Made by a program: the position numbers and the translations under genes. A stretch of 40,067 bases of DNA from Gammaproteobacteria bacterium (GTDB lineage: Bacteria > Pseudomonadota > Gammaproteobacteria > Legionellales > Legionellaceae): positions 1-40,067 of the forward strand of contig JAHZKG010000007.1 in the NCBI GenBank assembly GCA_022600515.1, given 5' to 3'. Below, piece by piece: positions 1-6,586 of this stretch. The notes under the pieces were generated by a model. The model ran no database searches. It saw only the letters and a list, made by a program, of their open reading frames with translations, and was not told where the DNA came from. Position 1 is the stretch's first letter. The number at the start of each line of letters is the position of its first letter.

Positions 1-102
1 ACAAGGGAGAAACGCATTAAAGAATGGTATCGCCAATGGAAAATAAACTTGATAGAGCGAAGTAATCCACAGTGGCTTGATTTATCTATTGGTTTTTTTT
101 GA
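1..102 (+). CDS. GIY-YIG nuclease family protein, C-terminal end (partial)
   Basis: The first 33 codons of the window read in frame 1 to a TGA at 100-102. The peptide contains the run REKRIKEWYRQWKINLIE followed by NPQWLDLS. That pattern (R-E-K-x-I-K-x-W-x-R-x-W-K-x-x-L-I-E, then N-P-x-W-x-D-L) is the usual C-terminal end of the small stand-alone GIY-YIG (UvrC/URI-type) endonuclease-like proteins of about 85-100 residues. The catalytic GIY-YIG part would lie left of the window. A REP-like palindrome begins just after the stop codon, a common arrangement for this gene family. The cellular role of these proteins is not settled. Assignment rests on the C-terminal signature only. Confidence 0.7.
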   Translation, partial: TREKRIKEWYRQWKINLIERSNPQWLDLSIGFF

Positions 103-105
103 TGA

Positions 106-133
106 ATGGTTGCCCGCCTACGCGGGCATGACA
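106..133. repeat. REP-like palindrome, CCCGCC-GCGGG family
   Basis: Positions 112-117 (GCCCGC) and 122-127 (GCGGGC) form a 6-bp stem around a 4-nt loop, preceded by ATGG and followed by ATGACA. The same layout (ATGGxTTCCCGCC...GCGGGAAxGACA) recurs as the inverted pair at 2649-2689 and 2774-2814. It is a short dispersed intergenic repeat and may also act as a terminator for the nuclease gene. Confidence 0.7.
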
Positions 134-374
134 GGTTAAGTGGGGTAAAAGACTTGTGTGTATAGGTTAGCCCTGATTAAGCAGGAGTTTTAACATGGTT
201 TTCACTGAAAATAAACTTTAGGGACACGCCCTAGTATGGCTTTATTTTTTGGATTGCCTTGATACTACAGCATTAAAATCATTTGATTAACTGATTGCTC
301 ATGTTGCTACTTTCAAAGCATGTGATGTCATTCAATTTCAGATAAAGTGAGCATGGAAGAGCCAGCACTAGCAT

Positions 375-1058
375 TCACGGACTGAGGCTAGATTTGTTGT
401 CCTCTTCATCCTCTTTATTATTACTCCCCTGCACCTTACTTTCCTCCTTCTTAACGCCGTGAAGCTCTTTCGTAACCTCAGCCCCAAGCCCAGCATCATC
501 TTTATTTACAAACGCAGATTGACTATTAAGCGCAGCCTGCAGCCCAGGCGGCTTAGCCTGGGAATCGAAGGTCTTCTTCTCAAGCCTACTTAAGTCTTTG
601 TCCTCTCTAGCCTGGTGTTTTTCTTCGAGTCTAGATAGATTGTTTGTTATAGACTCTAGCTGAGACAGCAGCATATCTATCTTCTGCTCATCCGTAAGCG
701 CTGGATTTTTTACCTGGTGCTCTAATTGATGATTTAATCCTTCTTCAACCCTATCCTGTGTCATAGAAGCCCAAGCCAGACTGGTCGCACTCGTCGCTAA
801 CCCCCAGAGTGATCCTGATGGCATTTTCGCGTTGAGGCTATCCTTGGCTTGCTTCGCATCTGGCTTATTACCTTTTTGATCCGATTGTACCCACTTTTGC
901 GTTAGTCTGTCCTGCTCTGCTGCTGCTAAAGCATCCCATCGCGCCTTATTATCTCTTGCGTTTTTCTCGGCAGTTTCTCTACACTTCGTCAACGAATCCG
1001 ATACAGCATTCAGTCGCTCTGCTGCAGAACCTTTTGTGTTATCATCTGAAGCCGTCAT
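375..1058 (-). CDS. Orphan hydrophilic protein with a predicted coiled coil
   Basis: A 227-residue protein that I do not recognise. The start is well supported: an AGGAGGT-type ribosome binding site lies a few bases before the ATG at 1058. The protein is strongly charged. It has one short apolar stretch (SLWGLATSATSLAWASM, near residues 82-98), a region with heptad-like Leu spacing around residues 125-160 (probable coiled coil), and a low-complexity acidic/Lys tail (residues 200-227). There is no signal peptide and no catalytic motif visible. It diverges from the next orphan gene across a 149-bp gap. Size, composition and neighbourhood would suit a secreted effector or a structural protein, but nothing in the sequence proves either. 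Confidence 0.65.
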   Translation of the reverse strand: MTASDDNTKGSAAERLNAVSDSLTKCRETAEKNARDNKARWDALAAAEQDRLTQKWVQSDQKGNKPDAKQAKDSLNAKMPSGSLWGLATSATSLAWASMTQDRVEEGLNHQLEHQVKNPALTDEQKIDMLLSQLESITNNLSRLEEKHQAREDKDLSRLEKKTFDSQAKPPGLQAALNSQSAFVNKDDAGLGAEVTKELHGVKKEESKVQGSNNKEDEEDNKSSLSP

Positions 1059-1207
1059 TTCTACCTCCTCACTTCTCTACTTATCATAGAAAACTGAAAT
1101 TATTTCTAATAATTATAGCCTAAAACAACCACAATACACCCATATAGTTTATTAACCGCACTAATTACGTACAATAGGAGCACTCGAACCTGCAGGAACA
1201 GCAAAAA

Positions 1208-2233
1208 ATGGACGCATTAGACTTAAAACACAGCGTATCTGGTAGTAAAACATCCACATTTTTTCGCTGGTTATTTGGCGTGAATAAAATAATTAACCCA
1301 TTAATTCAGTTCGAATTCGAAACAGCGCCTGCGTTTAAATATCAACAACAACTAGAACTAAAGCACCTTACAGCATCTAGTGAGCAACAATTATCTAACT
1401 GCCATGCCTTTGTTCTATGGCTATGCGGCATTAACCCGCAAAAACTAAACCTTACAGCTAAAGCAAATTCATATATATCTAACGCCCGCGCTGGAAACCA
1501 ACAAAAAATAGGCAGACAATATCACGCGCTTGATGCATTACTTTCAAAGCAGGTGGGTTTTATTAAAGCACATGTTGCACCAGCAACACCGAATGCACTG
1601 ACTGCGGTAGATCATGATTTAGCTTATCGGCAAGAGAAAAGAATAGATTTACAGCAAGGATATAATAGCGAAAGAAGCTCATCGTGGTGGATAAATCTTC
1701 ATAAATCAGGACAAAGGATACCTAGCAGTACAATGGCTGAAAATAATTGTCGTGATAATTACCGTGAAATAGAAGCGCTTCAGAAAACCAAAAAGCACCT
1801 TATCAATAGAGCAGCTTGGCAAACCTTACTCACATCTGTTGCTCTACAAACCGAAGACACGTTTAATCGCTATCGACAATACTTACGCGAAGGCTCCCCC
1901 AAAAAACTTATTGGCACGCATCCTTCGATTGAAGCGCTGCTCATCAAACAAGTTGATTATATTGCTGAGCATCGAAATTGCCTTGTACAGGAAATAAAAG
2001 AGTTACAACAGCAAATTTCAGACTCAACCAAGCAGCTCCGCTTTCAACGCAAAGAAGTTTGGTATTCTGATTCATATGAAACAATAGAAAATAAAATACA
2101 ATATAATCAGAGTTTACTCAACGAAACCCAACAACTGAAAGCCGAAGCATCTCGTTTGTTTTCAGCGCAACACACACAATTACCGCAAACATTTGATGAT
2201 GCTGAAACATATATTGCATTCATGCAAAATTAG
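1208..2233 (+). CDS. Orphan protein with an internal duplication
   Basis: A 341-residue protein without a recognised domain. ATG at 1208 follows a weak site (AGGA about 8 bases upstream). Residues 87-122 and 220-255 align without gaps at an offset of 133. They share N-x-Y, a G, and the core A-L-L-x-K-Q-V-x-[FY]-I-x-x-H (13 of 36 identical by eye), and Trp71 matches Trp204 at the same offset. A WLFGVN motif at residues 21-26 also resembles WLCGIN at 71-76. Residues 255-320 are Gln/Glu/Lys-rich and probably coiled coil. No signal peptide or membrane segment is seen. It diverges from the orphan gene at 375-1058. The repeat-built, helical character is common among Legionellales effectors; that is inference only. 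Confidence 0.65.
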   Translation: MDALDLKHSVSGSKTSTFFRWLFGVNKIINPLIQFEFETAPAFKYQQQLELKHLTASSEQQLSNCHAFVLWLCGINPQKLNLTAKANSYISNARAGNQQKIGRQYHALDALLSKQVGFIKAHVAPATPNALTAVDHDLAYRQEKRIDLQQGYNSERSSSWWINLHKSGQRIPSSTMAENNCRDNYREIEALQKTKKHLINRAAWQTLLTSVALQTEDTFNRYRQYLREGSPKKLIGTHPSIEALLIKQVDYIAEHRNCLVQEIKELQQQISDSTKQLRFQRKEVWYSDSYETIENKIQYNQSLLNETQQLKAEASRLFSAQHTQLPQTFDDAETYIAFMQN

Positions 2234-2369
2234 GCCATGTTGCGTGGGGTCGGAGGCTGGCCAATCCCCACAAATACTTTAAAATAGCTACCTATCAATA
2301 GTCGACCTTAAATAAGTCATATTAATCTAAGTTAGCTCATTCCCGCGCAGGCGCACTACTGTCCGGGAT

Positions 2370-2422
2370 GGTTTTCCTTCTCCCGCTGGGCGGGGGAGGG
2401 TGCCCGATAGGGCGGATGGGGG
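2370..2422. repeat. Outer inverted-repeat arm, left (REP-like)
   Basis: A 53-nt arm, GGTTTTCCTTCTCCCGC... to ...GGCGGATGGGGG. Its reverse complement equals 3074-3126 with a single mismatch. The unit carries two stem-loop halves, CCCGCTGGGCGGG and GCCCGATAGGGC. A diverged copy with the same architecture is at 17324-17373. Confidence 0.85.
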
Positions 2423-2582
2423 AAATTTTTAATGATTAAGGTTTGTTGAAAATTGGGCTTAAGCCCTCGTTACGTCTACGTTCCGCGGTTTATCCTCGGA
2501 ATCCATAGAAGCGCTGAGAGACCCTCACTTTTCTTTAGTGGCTTGTTCACACCTAAGGGATTTAAATATCCGTCATTGCGAA

Positions 2583-2600
2583 CTGACGTATCCCCACGAA
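2583..2600. repeat. Middle inverted-repeat arm, left
   Basis: CTGACGTATCCCCACGAA is the perfect reverse complement of 2863-2880. On the right copy the unit continues into ATTGCGAACGAAGTGAAGC and then AATGAC, itself an imperfect palindrome. On the left copy that extension is shortened to GTCATTGCGAA, as if one hairpin half was lost. Confidence 0.85.
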
Positions 2601-2648
2601 ATGCTTTTAAATTATCCCTATGAAATTATGCTCCGAAATAACTCAACT

Positions 2649-2689
2649 CAACCGAAAATCTGTCTTTCCCGCGCAGGCGGGAATCCATT
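2649..2689. repeat. Inner inverted-repeat arm, left (CCCGCC-type REP)
   Basis: A 41-nt arm centred on CCCGCGCAGGCGGG. It is the reverse complement of 2774-2814 with one mismatch. It belongs to the same family as the palindrome at 106-133. Confidence 0.85.
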
Positions 2690-2773
2690 CATCAAAGTAA
2701 ACCAATAAATAAATTAAGCCACTAAGGCTTGTTTTGCTTAGTTAATCTTATTTTCCATTCGAGTCAAACAAAT

Positions 2774-2814
2774 AATGGATTCCCGCCTGCGCGGGAAAGA
2801 CATATTTTCGGTTG
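2774..2814. repeat. Inner inverted-repeat arm, right
   Basis: Right partner of 2649-2689 (40 of 41 positions complementary), reading AATGGATTCCCGCCTGCG, then CGGGAAAGACA and ATTTTCGGTTG. The two arms are separated by 84 bp of AT-rich sequence. Confidence 0.85.
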
Positions 2815-2862
2815 AATCGGACGGTTTTAAATCACTTCTCAATGGGCTGTAGCTAAAAAATA

Positions 2863-2905
2863 TTCGTGGGGATACGTCAGATTGCGAACGAAGTGAAGCA
2901 ATGAC
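2863..2905. repeat. Middle inverted-repeat arm, right, with palindromic extension
   Basis: TTCGTGGGGATACGTCAG (2863-2880) is the exact complement of 2583-2600. It is followed by ATTGCGAACGAAGTGAAGC and AATGAC, where ATTGC pairs with GCAAT. The extension resembles the widespread intergenic motif found in rickettsial and related genomes; that comparison is from memory. Confidence 0.8.
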
Positions 2906-3073
2906 AGCAAATGACGCATGGGAATAACACCATATTCAATAGTAAGTATTTACATCTAAAAAGTGAGGAACACTCAGGGACAAGCCACGGCACGTAGGGA
3001 TTTTCTTATGCTTCACTTAAAAATAAAATCACACTCATTGAAGTTTGTGTTTGGGTATAGCTATTAAAGCCTC

Positions 3074-3126
3074 CCCCCATCCGCCCTATCGGGCACCTTC
3101 CCCCGCCCAGCGGGAGAAGGAAAACC
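3074..3126. repeat. Outer inverted-repeat arm, right (REP-like)
   Basis: Right partner of 2370-2422 (52 of 53 complementary), CCCCCATCCGCCC...GGGAGAAGGAAAACC. It lies about 70 bp past the 3' end of the purine nucleoside phosphorylase gene and may help terminate it. Confidence 0.85.
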
Positions 3127-3195
3127 TCGCATGAGAGGGGAAAATCTTTGAAATCAACTTGCGCTTTATTTTCTCTTGTTTAGTTGTATTAAAGC

Positions 3196-4026
3196 CTATT
3201 TAGACAGCGTTTCGATAAACTGCTTTAACAAAACAATGACTTTGTCACTGGATTGCGCTGCCATCTCAACCACGGCTTGATGTGAATGGCTAATGCTTGC
3301 AAGCCCTGTCGCAAAGTTAGTAATCATCGCAATCACTGCAACTTTCATACCACAATGGGTTGCAACCAACACTTCAGGTACCGTCGACATACCGACTGCA
3401 TCAGCACCTAACATACGTAGTGCTTTAATCTCAGCAACGGTTTCGTAATTAGGCCCTGTAACTGCCGCATAAACGCCTTCAGGTAATACCACGCCGATCC
3501 CTTCTGCTAAATCAACCAATGTTTCTCGTGTTTCACGATCGTACACATCATCTAAAGGAAAAAATCGCGCGCCAAAATCATCATCATTTGGACCAATCAA
3601 AGGATTGGTGCCTTGTAAATTAATATGATCTTTAATCAACATCAGCTGACCTGGTCCAACGGTTTCGCATAAAGAACCCGATGCACTGATTGCAAAAAAA
3701 TATTCACAGCCAAGGCGTTTTAATGTTCGAATATATGTTTTGACAATATCGTGACTCGCCCCTTCATACAGATGCATCCGTCCCTGAAGACACACAACAC
3801 CCACACCAAAAAGCTCACCAACAACCATCACACCTTGATGCCCTGCAACAGTAACCGGTGGAAAGCCGGGCAAATCAGCATAAGATATACGGGTTGCATT
3901 ATCTAAACGATCTGCAAATTCACCTAGACCAGAGCCCAATACAATACCAATTCGTGGACGAATATTAGGGGTGCGTTCTCGAATATTTGCAGCCAGTTCA
4001 TCGGGGCTTAATGCTTGGTTTTTCAT
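3196..4026 (-). CDS. punA: Purine-nucleoside phosphorylase (trimeric, PNP-I)
   Basis: A 276-residue cytoplasmic enzyme that cleaves inosine, guanosine or xanthosine with phosphate to the base and (deoxy)ribose-1-phosphate, in purine salvage. Family signatures appear in order: GSGLG (residues 31-35, phosphate binding), AGHQG with His63, GRMHLYEG (82-89), TGPNYET (about 190), GMSTVPE (about 213, base/ribose contact) and TNFATG followed by SHSH near the C-terminus. Length is typical of the low-molecular-mass trimeric class, not the hexameric DeoD class. Whether it prefers inosine/guanosine or, like XapA, also xanthosine cannot be decided by eye. It diverges from nagZ across 97 bp. Confidence 0.92.
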   Translation of the reverse strand: MKNQALSPDELAANIRERTPNIRPRIGIVLGSGLGEFADRLDNATRISYADLPGFPPVTVAGHQGVMVVGELFGVGVVCLQGRMHLYEGASHDIVKTYIRTLKRLGCEYFFAISASGSLCETVGPGQLMLIKDHINLQGTNPLIGPNDDDFGARFFPLDDVYDRETRETLVDLAEGIGVVLPEGVYAAVTGPNYETVAEIKALRMLGADAVGMSTVPEVLVATHCGMKVAVIAMITNFATGLASISHSHQAVVEMAAQSSDKVIVLLKQFIETLSK

Positions 4027-4123
4027 GGTTTGTATACCTTGTCCGTTTGAAATAATGGCTGTACTATACAGTCAAAGTTTTGAAGAGTCTAACCTAAACT
4101 ATTTTTTAATTAGGAGTTTTTTT

Positions 4124-5161
4124 ATGCCCGTTATTATTGATTTATTAAGTACTAATATCTCTGATACTGAGCGTAAATTATTAAAACATCCAAACACTGC
4201 CGGTGTGATTCTATTTACACGCAATTATCAAAATAAAACCCAACTAACGCAGCTCACCCACGCTATTCATGAGATAAATCCTGATCTCATTTTATTTGCT
4301 GATCATGAAGGCGGTAATGTACAACGCTTTCAACGCCATGGCTTTACTTCGTTACCAGCAGCACATGTTTACGGGGTTACCTATGATATTGAGCCAGAAA
4401 CAGGCCTGAAACTGGCTGAAACTTATGGTGAAATCATGGCACGCGAACTCCGTGAATGCGGTATTCACGTAGGGCTTGCCCCTGTGTTAGATATAAACGG
4501 CTCAAACCCTATTATTGGCAAACTAGACCGCGCATTTCATACAAATCCTGAAATACTCACCCAATTAGCAAGTGCATTTATTCGCGGCATGCATAAAGCG
4601 GGTATGCCATCTGTCGGAAAACATTTTCCAGGGCATGGTTTTTGTGAGAGCGATTCACATATTGCATCTCCTACTGATTTTCGCCCACTCGAAGCGTTGG
4701 AAGCATGTGATCTTGTGCCTTTTACTGAGTTAACTAAATCCGAACAACTCGATGCCATTATGCCTGCGCATGTCACTTATCCCGAAGTAGACCCAAATAA
4801 TGCCGCTGGATATTCTTCAACATGGCTGCTTGATATATTAAGAAATAAAGTGCAATTTAAAAAAATTATTATTAGTGATTGCTTAGGCATGACCGGTGCT
4901 GATATAGGTAGTTTGCTCGAACGCGGCATTCAAGCACTTGATGCGGGATGTAATCTGCTCATTGCAGCAAATCAAGAACGAGCTCATCTTGAAGATTTTT
5001 TAAATGCATTGCCTGAAAAATATCTCGCGGAAAATCAACATTATATTGCAGAATTTAAACGAAAAATTAGCCCGCTGGCTGTAAATCCACCTGTTCAGCA
5101 GGCTGCTGCAGAAGAGCTTTCAACCCCTAATAACACTCAGAATCCAACCTTGACCATTTAA
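4124..5161 (+). CDS. nagZ: Beta-N-acetylhexosaminidase
   Basis: A 345-residue cytoplasmic glycoside hydrolase of family GH3. It removes N-acetylglucosamine from anhydro-muropeptides during peptidoglycan recycling. Seen: the DHEGGNVQRF substrate-binding region, KHFPGHG followed by DSH (the mobile loop with the His/Asp general acid-base pair typical of NagZ), and SDCLGM, matching the SDDLSM position that holds the catalytic Asp. An upstream in-frame ATG at 3971 exists. The start at 4124 is preferred because TAGGAG lies 8 bases before it and the family begins there (MPVIIDL). Its 3' end lies 21 bp from the convergent murE stop, with a perfect palindrome spanning both stop codons. The next gene along also serves the cell wall. 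Confidence 0.9.
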   Translation: MPVIIDLLSTNISDTERKLLKHPNTAGVILFTRNYQNKTQLTQLTHAIHEINPDLILFADHEGGNVQRFQRHGFTSLPAAHVYGVTYDIEPETGLKLAETYGEIMARELRECGIHVGLAPVLDINGSNPIIGKLDRAFHTNPEILTQLASAFIRGMHKAGMPSVGKHFPGHGFCESDSHIASPTDFRPLEALEACDLVPFTELTKSEQLDAIMPAHVTYPEVDPNNAAGYSSTWLLDILRNKVQFKKIIISDCLGMTGADIGSLLERGIQALDAGCNLLIAANQERAHLEDFLNALPEKYLAENQHYIAEFKRKISPLAVNPPVQQAAAEELSTPNNTQNPTLTI

Positions 5162-5183
5162 GTATTAACTTAAGTTAATACTT
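5160..5183. terminator. Perfect 24-bp palindrome between nagZ and murE
   Basis: AAGTATTAACTT joined directly to its reverse complement, with no loop. It includes two bases of the nagZ TAA (5159-5161) and the last base of the murE TGA (5183-5185 on the minus strand). It is the only candidate terminator between these convergent genes. It is AT-rich and has no T-tract, so it is not a classical intrinsic terminator; it could be a bidirectional stop or a protein site. Confidence 0.4.
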
Positions 5184-6586
5184 CATGAAGCCATAAATTT
5201 ACGTACAACAGCGGCATCTGAAAACGGATGTCGTTCATGCCCTATGACTTGATACATTTCATGGCCTTTACCCGCAATTAAAATCATATCGTCTGGTGCT
5301 GCAAGTTTTAGTGCTTGTTGTATTGCTTTTTTTCGGCTTTCTATATTTAAAATTTTGGTTTTTTGATTAAATCCTGCGGCAATTTCTTCTAAAATTTCAT
5401 GTGGGTTTTCCATGCGAGGATTATCACTGGTAATAATAATCTGATCGGCATACTGCTCTGCAACACGAGCCATCAATGCGCGTTTGTATTTATCTCTGTC
5501 TCCTCCACACCCAAACACAACAAAAAGCTTTGCTTGTTTTAATTCTGAAAGGGTTTCAAGTGCTTTCTCAAGCGCATCTGGCGTATGTGCATAGTCAACT
5601 AACGTAACAGGCGATGAGCACACTTGCTCCATTCGCCCAGGAGAGGCCTGAAGTTTTGGCATCACGGCTTGAATATCTGATAACGCATATCCATCTGCAA
5701 TTAAGCTCGCAATCACAGCTAAGCTATTATAAATATTAAAGCGCCCCAAGGCTTGAACAGTGCATCGGAAAGAACCGATGGGTGTTTTTACGTTAAAAAC
5801 ACTGCCCGTCATGTGTAATTTAATCTGATCAGCAAAAACATCACAGCCTGGTGCTAAACCATAGGTTAGAATATTCACACCCGCTGGTATATTGGCCTGC
5901 ATATGCTCAGCATAAGCATCATCTTGGTTTAAAATCGCTGATTTTAGACTAGGCCATGCAAACAGACTTGCTTTAGCGTTAGCATATGCTTCAACTGTTT
6001 TATGATAGTCTAAGTGCTCATGACTTAAATTAGTATAAATAGCCTGAGTGAAAGCAACTTGGCTCACGCGTCCTTCACACAGCCCATGTGATGACACTTC
6101 CATCGCAACCTGTTTAATATTGTGTTGTGTCCACTTATGTAAATACTTTTGAACACAGAGTGCATCAGGTGTTGTATTTTGAAGTGGCTCAATTGCATCT
6201 AACAAACCGGCACCTAATGTTCCCATATAAGCCGTTGATGCGTTTAATAAATTATGTGCTTGTGCTAATTGATACGCAATCGTTGTTTTACCATTGGTAC
6301 CTGTCACACCTGAAATATGAAGCCCCTCTTTTGGAACTGCATAAAATTGTGCTGCTAGAACGCCTAAATGCGTTGCTAAATTCGGATAGGCTATTAATGG
6401 AATATTATGTTGAGATAAAGCGGTTAAATCAGAATCTGATGCCTTATTGGGTTCATAATATACAGCACTTGCGCCAGCTTGGATGGCATCAGCAATAAAA
6501 AGCCGACCATCGCATGCTTCACCAGGGTAAGCAAGAAAGATATCACCTGGCTTGATTTCACGGCTGTCGTTTTGAAGGTTTGTCAT
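5183..6586 (-). CDS. murE: UDP-MurNAc-L-Ala-D-Glu:meso-diaminopimelate ligase
   Basis: A 467-residue Mur ligase that adds meso-diaminopimelate to UDP-MurNAc-L-Ala-D-Glu in the cytoplasm. Seen: N-terminal DSREIKPGDIF (UMP-binding domain), the ATP-binding P-loop GTNGKTT (residues 96-102), a PNTTPDA-type substrate loop, HEHLDYH, and DNPR (388-391), which marks diaminopimelate rather than lysine specificity. It is some 20-30 residues shorter at the N-terminus than the E. coli enzyme, because the protein starts almost at the DSR motif. The ATG overlaps the ftsI stop by 4 bp (ATGA), so this start is well supported. It is the last gene of the cluster; murF, mraY and murD do not follow. Confidence 0.95.
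   Translation of the reverse strand: MTNLQNDSREIKPGDIFLAYPGEACDGRLFIADAIQAGASAVYYEPNKASDSDLTALSQHNIPLIAYPNLATHLGVLAAQFYAVPKEGLHISGVTGTNGKTTIAYQLAQAHNLLNASTAYMGTLGAGLLDAIEPLQNTTPDALCVQKYLHKWTQHNIKQVAMEVSSHGLCEGRVSQVAFTQAIYTNLSHEHLDYHKTVEAYANAKASLFAWPSLKSAILNQDDAYAEHMQANIPAGVNILTYGLAPGCDVFADQIKLHMTGSVFNVKTPIGSFRCTVQALGRFNIYNSLAVIASLIADGYALSDIQAVMPKLQASPGRMEQVCSSPVTLVDYAHTPDALEKALETLSELKQAKLFVVFGCGGDRDKYKRALMARVAEQYADQIIITSDNPRMENPHEILEEIAAGFNQKTKILNIESRKKAIQQALKLAAPDDMILIAGKGHEMYQVIGHERHPFSDAAVVRKFMAS

Larger units (their letters stand above)
2234..3195. other. 962-bp gene-free region filled with nested inverted repeats
   Basis: No convincing reading frame is present on either strand. The region holds three inverted-repeat pairs: 2370-2422 with 3074-3126, 2583-2600 with 2863-2880, and 2649-2689 with 2774-2814. 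A fourth short pair is CCTCACTTTT at 2523-2532 with its complement at 2959-2968. A partial CCCGCGCAGGCG unit lies near 2343-2354. The arms are separate features below. The whole resembles a cluster of REP or MITE-type elements. Confidence 0.75.

Noticed and set aside
2571..2905. CRISPR array suspected from repeated CCCGCC and GTATCCCC units
   Set aside because: The units are inverted and unevenly spaced, not direct repeats with regular spacers, and no cas genes are near.
2440..3010. Insertion sequence remnant with a transposase fragment
   Set aside because: No frame with DDE or HUH motifs could be read on either strand; only non-coding repeats are visible.
3971..4123. 51-codon N-terminal extension of nagZ
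   Set aside because: It overlaps the start of the divergent phosphorylase gene, has no ribosome binding site, and the family begins at 4124, where TAGGAG is well placed.
5160..5183. Classical Rho-independent terminator
   Set aside because: The palindrome is perfect but AT-rich, has no loop and no T-tract, so it is listed only as a possible terminator.
6127..6498. 123-residue plus-strand frame inside murE
   Set aside because: murE is complete and conserved on the opposite strand, and no start signal is present.
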